From Selaginella moellendorffii (Eukaryota > Streptophyta > Lycopodiopsida > Selaginellales > Selaginellaceae), in contig NW_003314344.1 of NCBI RefSeq assembly GCF_000143415.4, positions 388,367-452,366 on the forward strand: DNA of 64,000 nt, given 5' to 3'. The notes under the pieces are model-generated. The model was not told the DNA's origin, did no database searches, and worked only from the letters and a program-made list of their open reading frames with translations. Below, in pieces: positions 10,928 through 22,556 of the stretch. Every line of letters starts with the position of its first letter. The first letter of the stretch is position 1. The position numbers and the translations under genes are program-made.

Positions 10928-11366
10928 GATGGCATGTATTTATTTAAAAATGTAACTTATTATGGCATGGGGTTCCATGCCATTGTATTAATATTAAAAG
11001 ACAATTCTTTGAGAGGATTTGCATTATACTAGAAGTGTTACAGCATGTTATTGGAAGTCTACGAAGTTGTTTTATTAATAAGGGGAAAGTAAAGATTGAA
11101 TGGGGACTTGGGCTCCACCTAGACTCGGAGCAACTGAGCCAATATTAAAAGGATGGAAAGAAATTGGACGACGATGACAAAGAGAAGAGAGAGGTGAAGC
11201 AGTGGCAGGGGGAGGAGAAGTGATTGAGTAGACATTTCCTTGTTTAAAATAAAATGGCATGTGCCTTAATGCAGTTGAATTTTGTTATATTTATATACTA
11301 TATAAAGGTTTGGAAACCTTATTTTACAAGTGGGATAATGACAATTCCCACTTTAACGAAATAGAG
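10928..11366. other. 3' flank of region 1 with last palindromes and small inverted repeats
   Basis: Two palindromes follow the stop codon (10962, 11253). Next come AAGGTTTGGAAACCTT (11306-11321) and an inverted repeat with 8-bp arms AAGTGGGA/TCCCACTT (11328-11353). No gene is present. This may mark the right edge of the palindrome-rich unit, but no target duplication was found. Confidence 0.45.
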
Positions 11367-11367
11367 C

Positions 11368-11965
11368 TTGCACCAGGGAAAAAAAAAAAGAAGAAAAGAA
11401 GAAATTCCCTTGGCACTGGGAAGATCAGTTCGTCGCCGAACCGATCTTCACAGCACCAAGGGAACAAAAAAAAAGAAGAAAAGAAGAAGTTCCCTTGGTG
11501 CTGGGAAGATCAGTTTGTCGCCGAACCAATCTTCCCAGCACCAAGGGAAAAAAAAAAGAAGAAAAGAAGAAGTTCCCTTAGCGCTGGGAAGATCGGTTCG
11601 TCACCGAACCGATCTTCCCAGCACCAAGGGAAAAGAAAAAGAAGAAAAGAAGAAGTTCCCTTGGCGCTGGGAAGATCAGTTCGTTGCTGAACCAATCTTC
11701 CCAGGACCAAGGGAAAAAAAAAAGAAGAAAAGAAGAAGTTCCCTTGGCGCTGGGAAGATCAATTCGTCGCCAAACCGATCTTCCCAGCACCAAGGGAAAA
11801 AAAACAGAAGAAAAGAAGAAGTTCCCTTGGCGCTGGGAAGATCGGTTCGTTGCCGAACTGATCTTCTTAGCGCCAATGGAACGACAAGAAACAAAAAAAA
11901 AACCCAAAACCTGATGTGCTGGGAAGATTGGTTCGCTGCCAAGCTGATCATTCCAGCACGAAGTA
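11368..11965. repeat. 83-bp tandem array of hairpin units
   Basis: Six units begin TTCCCTT at 11405, 11490, 11573, 11656, 11739 and 11822 (period 83-85 bp). A diverged seventh ends near 11962. Each unit is an inverted repeat: TTCCCTTGGCGCTGGGAAG plus ATCGGTTCG, a 3-4 nt loop, then the complementary arm. Arms are about 28 bp, followed by about 20 bp of A-run and GAAGAAAAGAAGAAG spacer. The array is open in several frames on both strands; those ORFs are artefacts of composition. A transcript would fold into serial near-perfect hairpins. Confidence 0.9.
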
Positions 11966-12171
11966 GCCATGAGGCACAAATTACTTGCAAGCTAGGAGCA
12001 AAAGATGGGGAGATGGAAAAGCAGCAGAGAGAGGCATACCTTGATTGAGGAGTGTCTTTCTAGTGTCTTGAAGAGCATCTAACATCTAGATTGAGAAGCA
12101 TCTTGAAGCATTCAAGCGTTTTTCTCTTGCCCTTCCTTGCTCAAACCCTAGCAGTAAAACCCTAAAAATTA
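11966..12171. other. Spacer with telo-box-like words
   Basis: Contains AAACCCTAGCAG and AAACCCTAAAAATT (12143-12169). No credible coding sequence; the ORF that covers it is an extension of the hairpin array. Confidence 0.3.
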
Positions 12172-12236
12172 ACGGTCACAATCAATGGTCATGATCAATG
12201 GTCATGATCAACGGTCACGATCAATGGTCACAATCA
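12172..12236. repeat. 13-bp tandem repeat, five copies
   Basis: Five consecutive units of AAYGGTCAYRATC, differing only by transitions. Confidence 0.85.
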
Positions 12237-13423
12237 ATTTTTTAACAGTACTTGGACAAATCCATTATGAACATAGATTTCATGTGTTCTTTCCAAGGAG
12301 ACAATCATTCAATGCTTTAGATATTAATTGTAAAATTGATTGTGAGAGGAATAATACTGTTGAAATGAATGGGGTTATGAGCAAGAGGCATTGATTAATT
12401 GCGAGAGTTGTAGCATTAATTGCTTATTCTCCCTTTCATCTCCATGTTCTTTTCCCTTCAAAAGAGTTTCATTCTTTTGTGATAAGTGAGAGAGACTTAA
12501 GCTCGAAAAAGTTGGTTCATGCGCCGCCCAAGGAGCGAAGGGACAAGAGCCCGGAGCAACTTGGAACAGTCATGGAACAACTAGCATCCCAATGCCAGGA
12601 CTAGCACACAAAATGGAGCCAAATGGAGTCTAGCGCTATTTTGGCATACCGGTAGCCTAACGTGAGGATATGGGTACTCCACCAGCTAACATGGAATGGA
12701 ACTTGGGCTTAGATCCAAGCCGGATGCAGAACAAAGATAAGCACGCAAGTGGGAGCTAAACTATGCCTCAGGTTGGTCGGCCATACCCGACCTACCCACT
12801 ATCCCTACTATACATTTGGAAGCCCCACAGCCCCCTCCCACCCCCCTGAGGAACACACGCTTTGGGCTTTCACCCCAAGCCTCCCTTAGTATCAGGAATT
12901 AGTCTCTGGGACAAGCTCGAAACTTACTAAATATGGAATGGCGCTAGAATGTGAATTTGGACACGGGATAAACACCATTGTGTTCAGGCTGATCTCTACA
13001 TTCCGTAGATATGCCAAATAGAAAATCTAGACACTTTCCATAATTAGCATTTGGGACCAAATTGAGACTAACACAAAAGGGCATGATAGCGAGGGTGTTT
13101 GGCAGACACGGTAAACTATCATCCGGTGATATTGAGGGACTAATCTCAATACGCGATTGTCAAGCCAGTGCAAGACAGAGCAAAAGAGAACTAAGAGCCA
13201 AGACAAGTATGCTTAACTAGAAACACATAAGAGTTCCTACTTTATGTCCATCTGGCTAAGTATAGGTGCTAAGCCCAATTTACTAACACTTGAACAAAAG
13301 GGACTAATAAAGGAAACTAGCAATACCGACCTCTTGCCATCGTGGCAATAAGGTAAGAGTGTCCATAAGGACTGGCCGACAGGTAACTTTCGATACCTGA
13401 AGTCACATTTGTGACATGTTTGG
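12237..13423. other. Intergenic, probable retroelement debris
   Basis: No gene seen. The stretch has no LTR partner that I could find in the window. It directly precedes, in plus coordinates, the 3' side of the minus-strand gypsy remnant, so it may be eroded element DNA. Confidence 0.3.
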
Positions 13424-14895
13424 TCAAATATAACCTTTATCAAGAAGCTCTATGAGTTGCTTCTTGAGTTCAGCCATCTCCTTGATGTTCAAATGATATA
13501 GAGCTTTCGTAGGTGGTTTAGAACCTGGAATAACCTCAATCCGATGATCAACCTCACGGCTAGGAGGTAGCCTTGGCAGCAAATCCTTTGGGAAGATATC
13601 TTGATTCCGCGCCAACAACTCTAATATCTTCTTTGGTACAGAATCAACTCCGTCACCAATTCAATCTGAGTCACCCACACCCTCAACTTCTATCACTTGA
13701 ACCCAAAAGGTCCAACACCCCTTCTTAGCTGCTTTTTGAGTGGCAGTCACAGTCAAGAACTTTGCATCCCAATCCTTTGAGGAGCGCTTTTGCAACTGGA
13801 AGAACACATCGGGACATCCTTCAGACTTTAACATAATACGACTTTGTCCAGCACTGTAGCGCACCTTATCTCTCTCCCCTTAAACCAACTAGAAAAGGGG
13901 TAATTGCTTGATGAGATGCTTATCCCCCAAGGTTCCAAGGATCCATGGTGACAGTATATCCAAATCTCATCCCATGATCACATGCGCTACAAGCACCATA
14001 AATCCCTTTTATATATCTGTTGAAGAAATCTATACTAAACACTATCTGAAAATCTAGTATCTTCAACACTACCATGTCCACTCTTTCTTTCCACTTAGAT
14101 ATTTTTATTGGAACATCACTCACAAACTTTTTGGCTACTTACCCATCTTCCGCAAACCGGAAGTGCATAGGCGACATTTGCTCAACATTCAATCTTAACA
14201 ACTTAACTAAGTCTTCGGATATCACATTGTGCATAGCTCTCATATCAATCATCACTCGGATTCAGTGTTTGCGGACAAAGCCTACCAGATACATCAACGA
14301 ATCAGTGTTTGCATTGACTGTGAGAAAAGCTTGAGCAAAGCAACGAAAGTAACTCACCTCCTCTTCCTCATAGTCTGCATTGACCAACTCGTCAACCCCT
14401 TCAGCATCACCACCACCATCTTCCCTTATGACATTAACACAAAACTTTGTATTATACTTGTTGGGCATTTTGAGGACCTATATCCTGACTCTCCACAATG
14501 GAAGTAATGACCCACACTACCTGTTCCACTAAGAGCAGGTTTCACAAGTTGCTACTGCTTGTACCCACCAAGAGGAGGAATAGAGGGCCTAGGACTAAAA
14601 GAAGCTGTTGGTGGTCTCCAACCACCACCACTTTTGTTAACTGTTGCTTGTGAGCCTCTAGGGTGGAACCTTCCTTCCACCCTCTATTTTCGATCACTTT
14701 GTTTATTCCTAGAATTCTTATTCTTGTCTGAGGTACTAGCATATGGCTGCTAATATTGCTCCATGAGTGAGTGACTATAGGCAACTTGCTGTGTTGCCTC
14801 TTCGGCTTAAACTTCAAAATCTCATTACGAGAAAGTGAATTTAAACCCTCTAGGAAATAACTTCGAGCATCTTTGTCACTCATATTTGCAATCAT
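13424..14895 (-). mobile_element. Decayed Ty3/gypsy remnant (gag end, protease, start of RT)
   Basis: Minus-strand peptides read like the gag-protease-RT order of plant gypsy elements. They are a Gln/Pro-rich gag tail (14542-14895), a protease-like stretch with the catalytic Asp triad lost (about 13920-14290, ending VFSIDFF), and the start of RT (REVDHRIEVIPGSKPP and LKKQLIELLDKGYI, 13424-13618). There are many frame breaks. A solo LTR of another element interrupts it at 13855-13991. No LTRs of its own were recognised. Confidence 0.7.
13850..13996 (-). mobile_element. Solo LTR of the TRIM family, with AGCAC target duplication
   Basis: 13855-13991 (137 bp) starts TGTAGCGCA and ends TGCGCTACA, perfect 9-bp inverted termini. 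It is flanked by AGCAC on both sides (13850-13854, 13992-13996). It matches the two 162-bp LTRs at 38066 and 38579 apart from a deletion of about 25 bp. This is a typical product of recombination between the LTRs of one element. Confidence 0.88.
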
Positions 14896-15354
14896 AATGT
14901 GCTTTTAAACAAACGCATTAACATAATGCATAAGGTCCCCTCGCTACTTTAACCGCCGCAGCTTCGTGTGAAGTCTCAAACCAAGGTCATTTGGCAAGTA
15001 TTCCTTACGGATACGAGATTGCATCTTGGTTCAACTTCTAGTCTGCCCTTTTTCAGCACACACCTAGCACCACCAAATTTTGGCATGATCGGTGAGAAAG
15101 AATTGCATGCACACAACTTTCATACGATCATCTATGTTGACCGCTATAAAATAATTTTCCATATTATAGACCTAGTCTTCCAAAACCTGATCCATAGTAG
15201 CCAACTTGATATAAGTTCTTCTCAAGCCAGCTTCTCACTAAACTTCATCTTGTGGTAATGGTTTGAACTCTTTTACCCTCTTATAGCATGTTAAGTGCAT
15301 GGTGTCTTGGGGCTTGAGGATGGTAGAACCATCATCATGAGAGTAGAGTAGTGT
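14896..15354. other. Spacer, probable gypsy debris
   Basis: No intact gene. Composition and scattered minus-strand peptides suggest more of the same gag region, but nothing can be aligned by eye. Confidence 0.25.
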
Positions 15355-15535
15355 GCTCCAAATGACAAGACTTTTGTTGCTGCTCTTAAGGCATGCTTTG
15401 GTCTAGCAGCCAAGGATGAAGGCAGTAAAGTTGGAAGATGGTTCGTGAAAATAAGGATGTTGCCATTCACCTTTGAATGGCATGGATCTCCATTCTCAAG
15501 CTTCAGACAGCTACTAAATAGATATATTCATGGCT
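15355..15535 (+). pseudogene. PPR-protein fragment
   Basis: The plus strand reads NDKTFVAALKACFGLAAKDE followed by a stop-ridden tail. The pattern TFVAALKAC-LAA is the hallmark of plant pentatricopeptide repeats (RNA-binding organelle editing and processing factors). Only about one repeat remains, without start or neighbours. Confidence 0.5.
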
Positions 15536-16929
15536 AGTTTGCTGATTGATATGCACGCTAACTACAAAAAAGTCTCAAGCTGTTTTTGAAAAAAGGCCGC
15601 AACATGAGTTTTATTGATGCTAGGGGTAGAAACTCAAGCTCAACCAAGGCAACTTCATCATCTCAAATAGTACCACTAGCACTCATAACACCACAGTTGC
15701 ATCTAGTTCCTATAAGGTAAATGGTGTATTTGTGCCTAACACTAGTCACCCAATGGTGTATTTTGGGTAGCATTTATGAGCAAGCAATGTGCACACTATT
15801 CATGATAGTGAGGTATTGGTTCCAAGTATAATCAAAAGAAGATTGAGTTGTTATTTTCATCATGGCATGCACAAAGTCAAGGGAGGCTCAAGCCCAAATT
15901 TAGGGTTTATTTTGGCATTAGCCACTTTTTATTGGGTGATTACATTGTTTATAGTTCATTTAATGAAATTGCGCAATTTAGTGAGAGTTGAATAACATGT
16001 TGTCCAAGAAGCATAAATGACACATGAGAATATTAACATGGTAAATGTTTTCTCGAATAAGGGAAGACTCCACAAAAATCACAATCACCAACAAGAAATC
16101 ATCAATTGTGTTGTTTATGGAATTCTTTTAGTAATATAGATCTTTAAACCCTTAATTGCATATGTTCTTATTGTCATAAAATTGTGTCAGTGATAAAACA
16201 TTGTCCAGATATGGCATTTTCTTTTATTTTACAATGTCAAGATTCTAAAGAATATTCAAAAGAAGGATATTCCAAGAGTTCATGATAAGAAGAAAGAAGT
16301 TAAGAGAAGTTAGGGAAGAGAGGAGAATGATAAGCGGACCTTAGCATGAGTTAGAGAGGTAGAACAATGGAGCACAACATAGAGCTGATGTGGTGATGTC
16401 GAGTATTCAAGTGGAGTGTAGAGCAAGCGAGGCTATCTAGTGAGCAGCAAGTGAGTACAATGTGCCCACATTGTGGGCAAGAGTGGATTAAGTTGCTAGC
16501 TGAAGTCTTGGCTGAATTGTTAGAGGAATAGAAGCTTTTATTCCTATGGAGCTCTTGGAGTATGAGTTCAGGGTTTTAGTTAGGCTTCTAGTTATCATGT
16601 TTGGTGCCTCAGCTAGGAGTTGCATTCGTGAGCATTGAAGCTTAGAAGGCCAGACTGCAGCTGCGGAGTAGTAGCTTGTGCATGCATACAACAACAAGAA
16701 CAAGTAGAAAAAGCCATAGAGGATATTCTTAAAAGGGAGAAATCTAGAAAAAAGACAACAAAGCAAAATTTAAGAAGCACCAGCAAAACAATCTAGCATC
16801 TTCTTCAGAAAAAACACCATAAAAGTCACACTAGACCGAGGAGGAAGAGTGGGGATATTATCAAAGTTTTCCACAACACCAACAACAGTAATCAGTTATC
16901 ATGCAACAGTACCACCACCAACAGTTACT
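15536..16929. other. Intergenic without recognisable gene
   Basis: AT-rich, with short ORFs on both strands (15789-15995, 16488-16766) that have no family features. Probably eroded repeat DNA upstream of the gag remnant. Confidence 0.3.
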
Positions 16930-18310
16930 AGCTAGATGAAGTATCCTTTGTATGTGATATTTGGTGATCCCAATGAGCATGTCACCACATTCAAGAACGT
17001 GAGCACAGCCAATAGTGAGCAAACTTTGCAATGTTGAAGGATGTTGTTGTGGAGTGGTATGCAGCAGCAGTGACAAGAGCAGCTCTCATTGATTGGGCCA
17101 ATTTAAAGAATGCATTTTTAAATGCTTTTTGCCCTACAGGATTTCATCAATGAGTGAGTGACAAGTTCAATGTGATTACCTTGCTGCCGAGAGAAACTAT
17201 TCAACGGTATGCAATGAGTATTTGGCGACTCCTCTCGAAGAAGGATCCAAAACCTGTAGAAGATTATCATGTTTGATATTTTTGGCAAGGCTTACTAGAG
17301 AGCACATCCTTCTTTGTGCAATGCCATGAACCAGCTGATCTTGACACAACAGTCACTTTGGCATCACAGTTTGAGCAACCCAAGTTGCCAAGTCATCCTA
17401 GACATGTTCAAACATCATTAGTCCTTGGAGGAATGGCTACACAGCCAGTAAGCTTGCTAGATCATACAAATCTAGGAGTCTATCCAGGTAGAGTACTTGG
17501 AATTTTGAATCCAACGAGTGTGACAGCTCCAACTTTGATCCTAGCAGTGGCTCCAGTGGCTCCCATGCAAGTTCAGGTTCCAACTCCATCACTAGAGGTG
17601 CAGATGAACAAGGTTAAAGAGGATTTATTCGAGGCTCTTACAAAGAAAATGGGGGACTTATAAGTTAATTGGATCAAGGGTGTTCAGAATCCTCCGCAAC
17701 CAGTGTGTGATCACTCAAATGTCTAGTGTGTGAAATGCAAGAATTATGGTCACTATCCAAATGAGTGTCCAGTCCAACAAGTGAGAGTAAGTTGTCAATT
17801 CTATGGCTAGATTAACCATGCATTGGAAAATTGTTTCTATCATCCTATGAAAGCACAAGCACAAGCAGTACTTGTCTATCAGTAGCAGCAGCCTTATATG
17901 CAACGTGTGCCTCCACCAGCGAGTTTTCCACAATTGCAAGTACATGTGGTTCCAAGTTATCATGTTCAAATGCAAACTCCATCACCATATTAGCCACAAG
18001 TTCCATGCCAAGAGAATACAATGCAACAGTTTGCATCCAGAAGTGTTCCAGTGTAAGAGTTGGAGTGCAACAGCAGCAAGAAATGGGATGTGGAAGAGGC
18101 CGTGGCAGAGGTCCTCAATGCTATAAATGCTGGGAGTTTGGTCATATTCAAGCAAATTGTCCAAATGTAAAGAAGCCAGAAGATTACCAACCAATGTGTG
18201 GAGTGTGTGAGACTTGAGGCTTCCATCCTCAAGATCAATGTCCTCACAAGTTGAAGCAGGACTGTGGCAAGCAAATTGTAGATTTGCGAGCTGTGTTTGT
18301 TCAAGAAGCA
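16930..18310 (+). mobile_element. Decayed LTR-retrotransposon gag with two zinc knuckles
   Basis: A gag-like stretch (AAALIDWANLKNAFLNAF-type pattern near 17060-17130, broken by stops) leads to a Pro/Gln-rich segment (17316-17663). Two CCHC zinc knuckles follow: CVKCKNYGHYPNEC near 17730 and CYKCWEFGHIQANC near 18119. Several in-frame stops and at least one frame change are present. No pol or LTR was recognised. The strand is opposite to the remnant at 13.4-14.9 kb, so this is a separate insertion. Confidence 0.72.
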
Positions 18311-18780
18311 AAAACCTAGATCACACTCATTATAAGCTAGGCAGTTCAGTGAATATTATTAAGGATTCAAAGTGGACAAACTCTAAGATTTAGATAGGTG
18401 CCAAATGAAAGGTGGTGGGGCTGGATTCCCACCCGCAATGGTCTCAGTCTAGCGCTATAAACATGCAAATATATAAAAGAGAACCAAACGCCAGTCCAAT
18501 TATGCTCTACAAAGTCTGCATCTAGAATCTACCATGGAATTTTTACTCCCTATATATTCCTTCCACCGCCAAAATCATCCACCCAATCAATCAAAATCAA
18601 TGCTTGTAACCATAGGAAATACTTTTGTATTGTTTTTCAATTTGGTTGGCCGGTGGCTGCCTGGCCACACATTTTCTGACACGTGCCACGCCACAGGGAA
18701 TTAAATCACTTTGCCATCATGACATGGACAAAGGTCCCCGTTAAACCGGATTAAAGGCCCTTAGTTTTTAACCGGCTGGG
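18311..18780. other. Spacer before the SOV gene
   Basis: No gene seen. Its right part should include the distal promoter of the exoribonuclease gene. Confidence 0.3.
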
Positions 18781-18785
18781 GGAAG

Positions 18786-18797
18786 AACCCTAAAACT
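18786..18797 (+). promoter_or_regulatory. Telo-box upstream of SOV
   Basis: GAACCCTAAAAC about 240 bp before the ATG. AAACCCTA-type boxes are common near transcription starts of plant housekeeping genes; function here is inferred. Confidence 0.4.
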
Positions 18798-19031
18798 AAC
18801 CTGGAGGTGGAAGACGAAGAAGGCGGTGAGAGGCGCGTGCTTGAGAGCGAGAGGGGGCAGGGAGAGAGAGAGGGAGAGGGGAGGGCGCCCTGGCCCTAGC
18901 CGCGCGCGCGGCGATCGTTGCGAGAGGCCGAGAGTGAGAGAATTTGGCGCAGCATTTTGGGGTGTGGGGTTTCCAGGAGCGCGAGGGATTTCCTCCAGAT
19001 TTTGGTGAGAGGGGCCTCGGATTCCTGGTAG

Positions 19032-22000
19032 ATGAAGCCGGGAGGGAAGAATGAGAAAGGAGGCTACCATGCCGTGCCTCCACCGCCTTCACTGTATGGT
19101 CAGTATCCGTTCCAGTGCCAGCCGGTGTCCAAGCCCCGGACGAGATCTGCTGGAGGCACCGAGGATTTAGCTGCCAGGGAGAGGGATCGAGATCGGGATG
19201 GGGAGAAGAAATTTCGGAAGAGGCCCAGTCGCAAGTCCAAGCAGTTTGTTTCTCCTGACAATGGATCAGGTAAGTTTTCTTTCAGTGATTCCTCGTTGTT
19301 TTCCTTTGATCTTTGTGGAGAGCGCATTCTCATCTTCTCATCTCCTTTAGTTGCAGGAGTGGAGATTTTTAACTCGTGTGATGAGAGGGCGTCGCCGACG
19401 GGCAGTCCGTTCTCCCCCAACTTTTCTGTGCAAAGATCTAGAGATTATCACGTCGTCAAGACGCTCTACAAGAACGGGAAGTACTCGGAGCTCGAGTTTA
19501 AAGAGTTCACGGAAACGCTGCCACCTTATGGGCCGGCTATCAACAACAATCACGACCAGCCGAGCAGCAGCAATTCCGTTGCCTACGCCAGTCCTGGCAA
19601 AGGCGCAAGTCCGCTGTCTACACGATTCTACGCTGATACAGACACCAATTTCCAGTTGATGAAGGATCCAGTTGCACCACAGATTTTTCCAGAGCATTGG
19701 TCGCTTCCTAAAGTAAATGAAGCCATGCAGGTATCCGTTTTCTCCGTTCTCTTCGCTCATTTCTGGTCTTACGCAATATGTGCTCTTTTCGTTCAGTCTG
19801 GGCGTGTTTTTTCTTGCTCCTTGAGAGTAAATGCTCACAACCGAAGTGAGGTACGTAATCCTTCCATTTCTTTTGAGGTGTATACGTGATCATTGTGTGG
19901 TTGCCTAGGCTTACGCCACAGTCGACGGACTTTCCGTAGATATCTTGATCGAGGGAGCCTGTGCTCAGAATCGTGCAGTAAGTTCCTCGTGTTAGTTTTT
20001 TCCTTCGAGAATTGACCTGGTTTTTCGTTTTGCAGCTTGAAGGGGATTTAGTTGCACTTGTTCTTGATCCGCCTAATTTATGGCCCAGGATGAAGGGCCT
20101 TAACAACAATCGGACTGATCGAGTGGTAACTGCGAGTAGTATAGCTGTGACAAACCAAAGTTTCAGTAGTGGTGAAGGCGTACAGGTTTCTAGAGAGATA
20201 CGTTTAGAAGAGGAGGTAGTCATAGAAAGTGTTGGAAGTAGCAACCAGGTTGTAGAAAGTAGTGAGGATTCGGGTAGTTTACTGTCAGGCCCGGGGTCGA
20301 CGGCGCTAGAAAAAGTTCAGGCATTGCTCCAAGCTACACCGGGTAAAAGGCCTACTGGGAAAGTAGTGTCTATTTTATCAAAGTCTCGCCGGCGTGATGC
20401 GGTGGTCGGATTTCTCTCTGTCAAGTTCCAGCCGCCAACGAGAAATCAAATGGTTCTCACTCCAGTTGATGCCAAGTTTCCGAAGATGGTGGTTTTACCT
20501 GATAGCCTTCCGGAAGTTATAGCTCAAAGGTTGCGGGACGGGGATCGTAAGATGGGGAATGAGCTTTTAGCAGCGTGTGTTGATCGCTGGGACTGTAACA
20601 GTCCTTATCCTCTCGCGATCATCACACATTGCTTGGGACAAGCTGGGGAACTAGAGGCACAGACAGCGGCTATTTTATTCGAGCACGCGGTTCACAGTGC
20701 CGAGTTCCCTCCGGAGGCGATGGCTTGTCTTCCTCGTGTTCCGTGGAGTATTCCGAAGAAGGAGCTACAGAGACGAAGGGACTTGCGCTCACGTAGAGTG
20801 TTCACAATCGATCCAGTCACTGCCAGGGACTTGGACGATGCACTGTCGGTGGAGCATCTCGGGGATGGTTTAACGAGAGTTGGAGTACACATCGCAGATG
20901 TTTCTTACTTCGTCCATGCTGGCTCGGGTTTAGACAAAGAAGCACAGCAGCGGTCGACGAGTGTGTACTTGATCGAACAGGTGCTTCCAATGCTTCCTCG
21001 ACTGCTCTGCGAGGAGCTCTGCTCGCTACAGCCCGGAGTAGACAGGTTAGCATTTTCGGTGATGTGGGATCTAGATTCAACAGGACAGATTGTCAAGCAG
21101 TGGATAGGTAGAACTGCGATCAAGTCATGCTGCAAGCTAAGTTATGGTGATGCCCAAGAGATCATTGACGGGACTTTCAGCGAGAAACCAGGTCTTTCGG
21201 GAAACTTCAGCTGGCAGGAAGTGGCCGCTGATATCAAGACTTTGTACAACATTGCCAAGCAGCTAGAAGAGAGTAGAATTAGGGACGGAGCACTACGTCT
21301 AGACACTGGGAAGCTCGTCTTTGCTCTAGATGGGGATGGGAATCCCCACGAGACGAGCTTCTACGAGCAGATGGAATCCAACAAGCTGGTGCAGGAGTTC
21401 ATGCTTCTGGCTAACGTGAGCGTCGCCAAAGTGATATCGAGAGCGTTTCCCGACTGTGCACTCCTGAGGCGTCATCCTGAACCGAGCTCACGTAAGCTTC
21501 TCGAGTTCCAAGAGTTTTGCAAGAAGCACGGGTTTGTGCTGAAGACGGACTCTTCGGCGGACTTGCATGCGTCCCTGGAAGTACTGAGGGAGGAGCTCAA
21601 GGACGACCCGGTTCTTCTCAGCATCGTTACACTCTACGCCACCAAACCGATGCAGGTGGCGAAGTACTTTTGCACGGGCCGGGACAAGGACGGTGACTGG
21701 GGTCACTATGCCTTGGCCATGCCTGTTTACACGCACTTCACATCTCCGATTCGAAGATATCCCGACATCGTCGTGCACCGGACACTGACAGCCGCTCTCG
21801 AGGCCGAAAAGGTGTTGAACAAAAGCCTCACAGGTCCCGAGGATCTGGTCTCAACCAAGGACTATGAGGTACTCCAGTTGGCTGCTTCAAAGCACAGGAT
21901 CTCTGATCCCGCTGAGATGGCTTTGCTTGCGGACCATTGCAACGAAAGGAAAATGGCAAGCAAGAACGTTCAAGAGGCGACTGACAGGCTCTACCTGTGG

Positions 22001-22556
22001 ACTATGCTACAGAGAAGAAAGGTAACCTTTTCTTTCGTCTTTCCTTCATCCAAGACAGTATCTTATCAGTGTAAGCTTCTGGTTGCAGGGTCTGTTATCA
22101 GATGCGTGCGTTGTTGGTCTGGGACCAAAGTTCATGTCGCTGTACGTCTCCAAAATCGCGGTAAGTGAATTTCGCCTGGTTTTCCTTGGCGGACTAATGG
22201 ACGCCATCTCTCACCAGATGGAGCGCCGTTTATACTACGACGAAGTAGAGGGTCTCAAGGTAGACTGGCTCGAGAACACTGGTACACTGGTTCTGGATTA
22301 CTGCCGCCCGAGGCAACACTCTCGAAAGGCCAAGTGCCGAAGCATCTCTGACGTCGCAGTTGTGTCCAATCCGGCAATGGATCCTGACGACGAGACTGGT
22401 AATCTCGACAGGTTAACCAGGATCGAGCCAGAAGCCATGCCTCTCACCCTTCGCTTGTTCTCACACATCCCAGTTCTTATCCATGCTCTCGGTGGTGATA
22501 GCTCCCCTCTCGACATAGGTGTTCGTGTCTACGTTACCTCATACTTCTTCTCCTAG
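19032..22556 (+). CDS. SOV: DIS3L2/SOV-type 3'-5' exoribonuclease (RNase II family)
   Basis: Exons 19032-19269, 19357-19730, 19909-19977, 20036-22021, 22089-22160 and 22218-22556 give 1025 residues in one frame. The protein degrades RNA 3' to 5' in the cytoplasm, independently of the exosome, as known for plant SOV and animal DIS3L2. The order is a basic Ser-rich N-terminus, cold-shock/OB-like domains (from about residue 160), the RNB catalytic domain with IDPVTARDLDDA (about 485-496, all metal-binding Asp present) and GVHIADVSYFV, the TSPIRRYPDIVVHR motif, then an S1-like C-terminus. There is no PIN domain, which separates it from DIS3/RRP44. The start codon follows a GC-rich leader with no upstream ATG in frame. 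It ends PLDIGVRVYVTSYF, like its relatives, so it looks intact. Confidence 0.9.

Larger units (their letters stand above)
45..11273. repeat. Dispersed 22-bp palindrome family, about 20 copies
   Basis: The consensus half-sites are ATGGCRTGNGG followed immediately by its complement CCNCAYGCCAT. Copies lie at about 45-65, 205-227, 351-373, 1693-1714, 1751-1771, 3354-3375, 3424-3445, 3522-3543, 4134-4158 (loose), 5065-5087, 6492-6515, 6570-6591, 6629-6651, 7101-7127, 8605-8626, 8745-8767, 8937-8957, 9809-9831, 9883-9906, 10962-10983 and 11253-11273 (half lost). Weaker relatives (GCATGAGCCCACACGC) lie near 4213 and 5147. The copies differ mostly by C/T or G/A changes at the two CpG-capable positions and at the central bases. 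None was found from 11.3 to 64 kb. Copies occur in spacers, introns and exons, on both sides of two opposed genes. Confidence 0.88.

Noticed and set aside
45-11273. CRISPR-like interpretation of the regularly seen palindrome
   Set aside because: Spacing is irregular, copies lie in exons and introns of eukaryotic genes, and there are no spacers or cas genes.
11259-12048. Several long overlapping ORFs on both strands (up to 226 codons, Lys- and Phe/Leu-rich)
   Set aside because: They are the hairpin array read in different frames; the 83-bp period shifts frame each unit, so no protein repeat is conserved.
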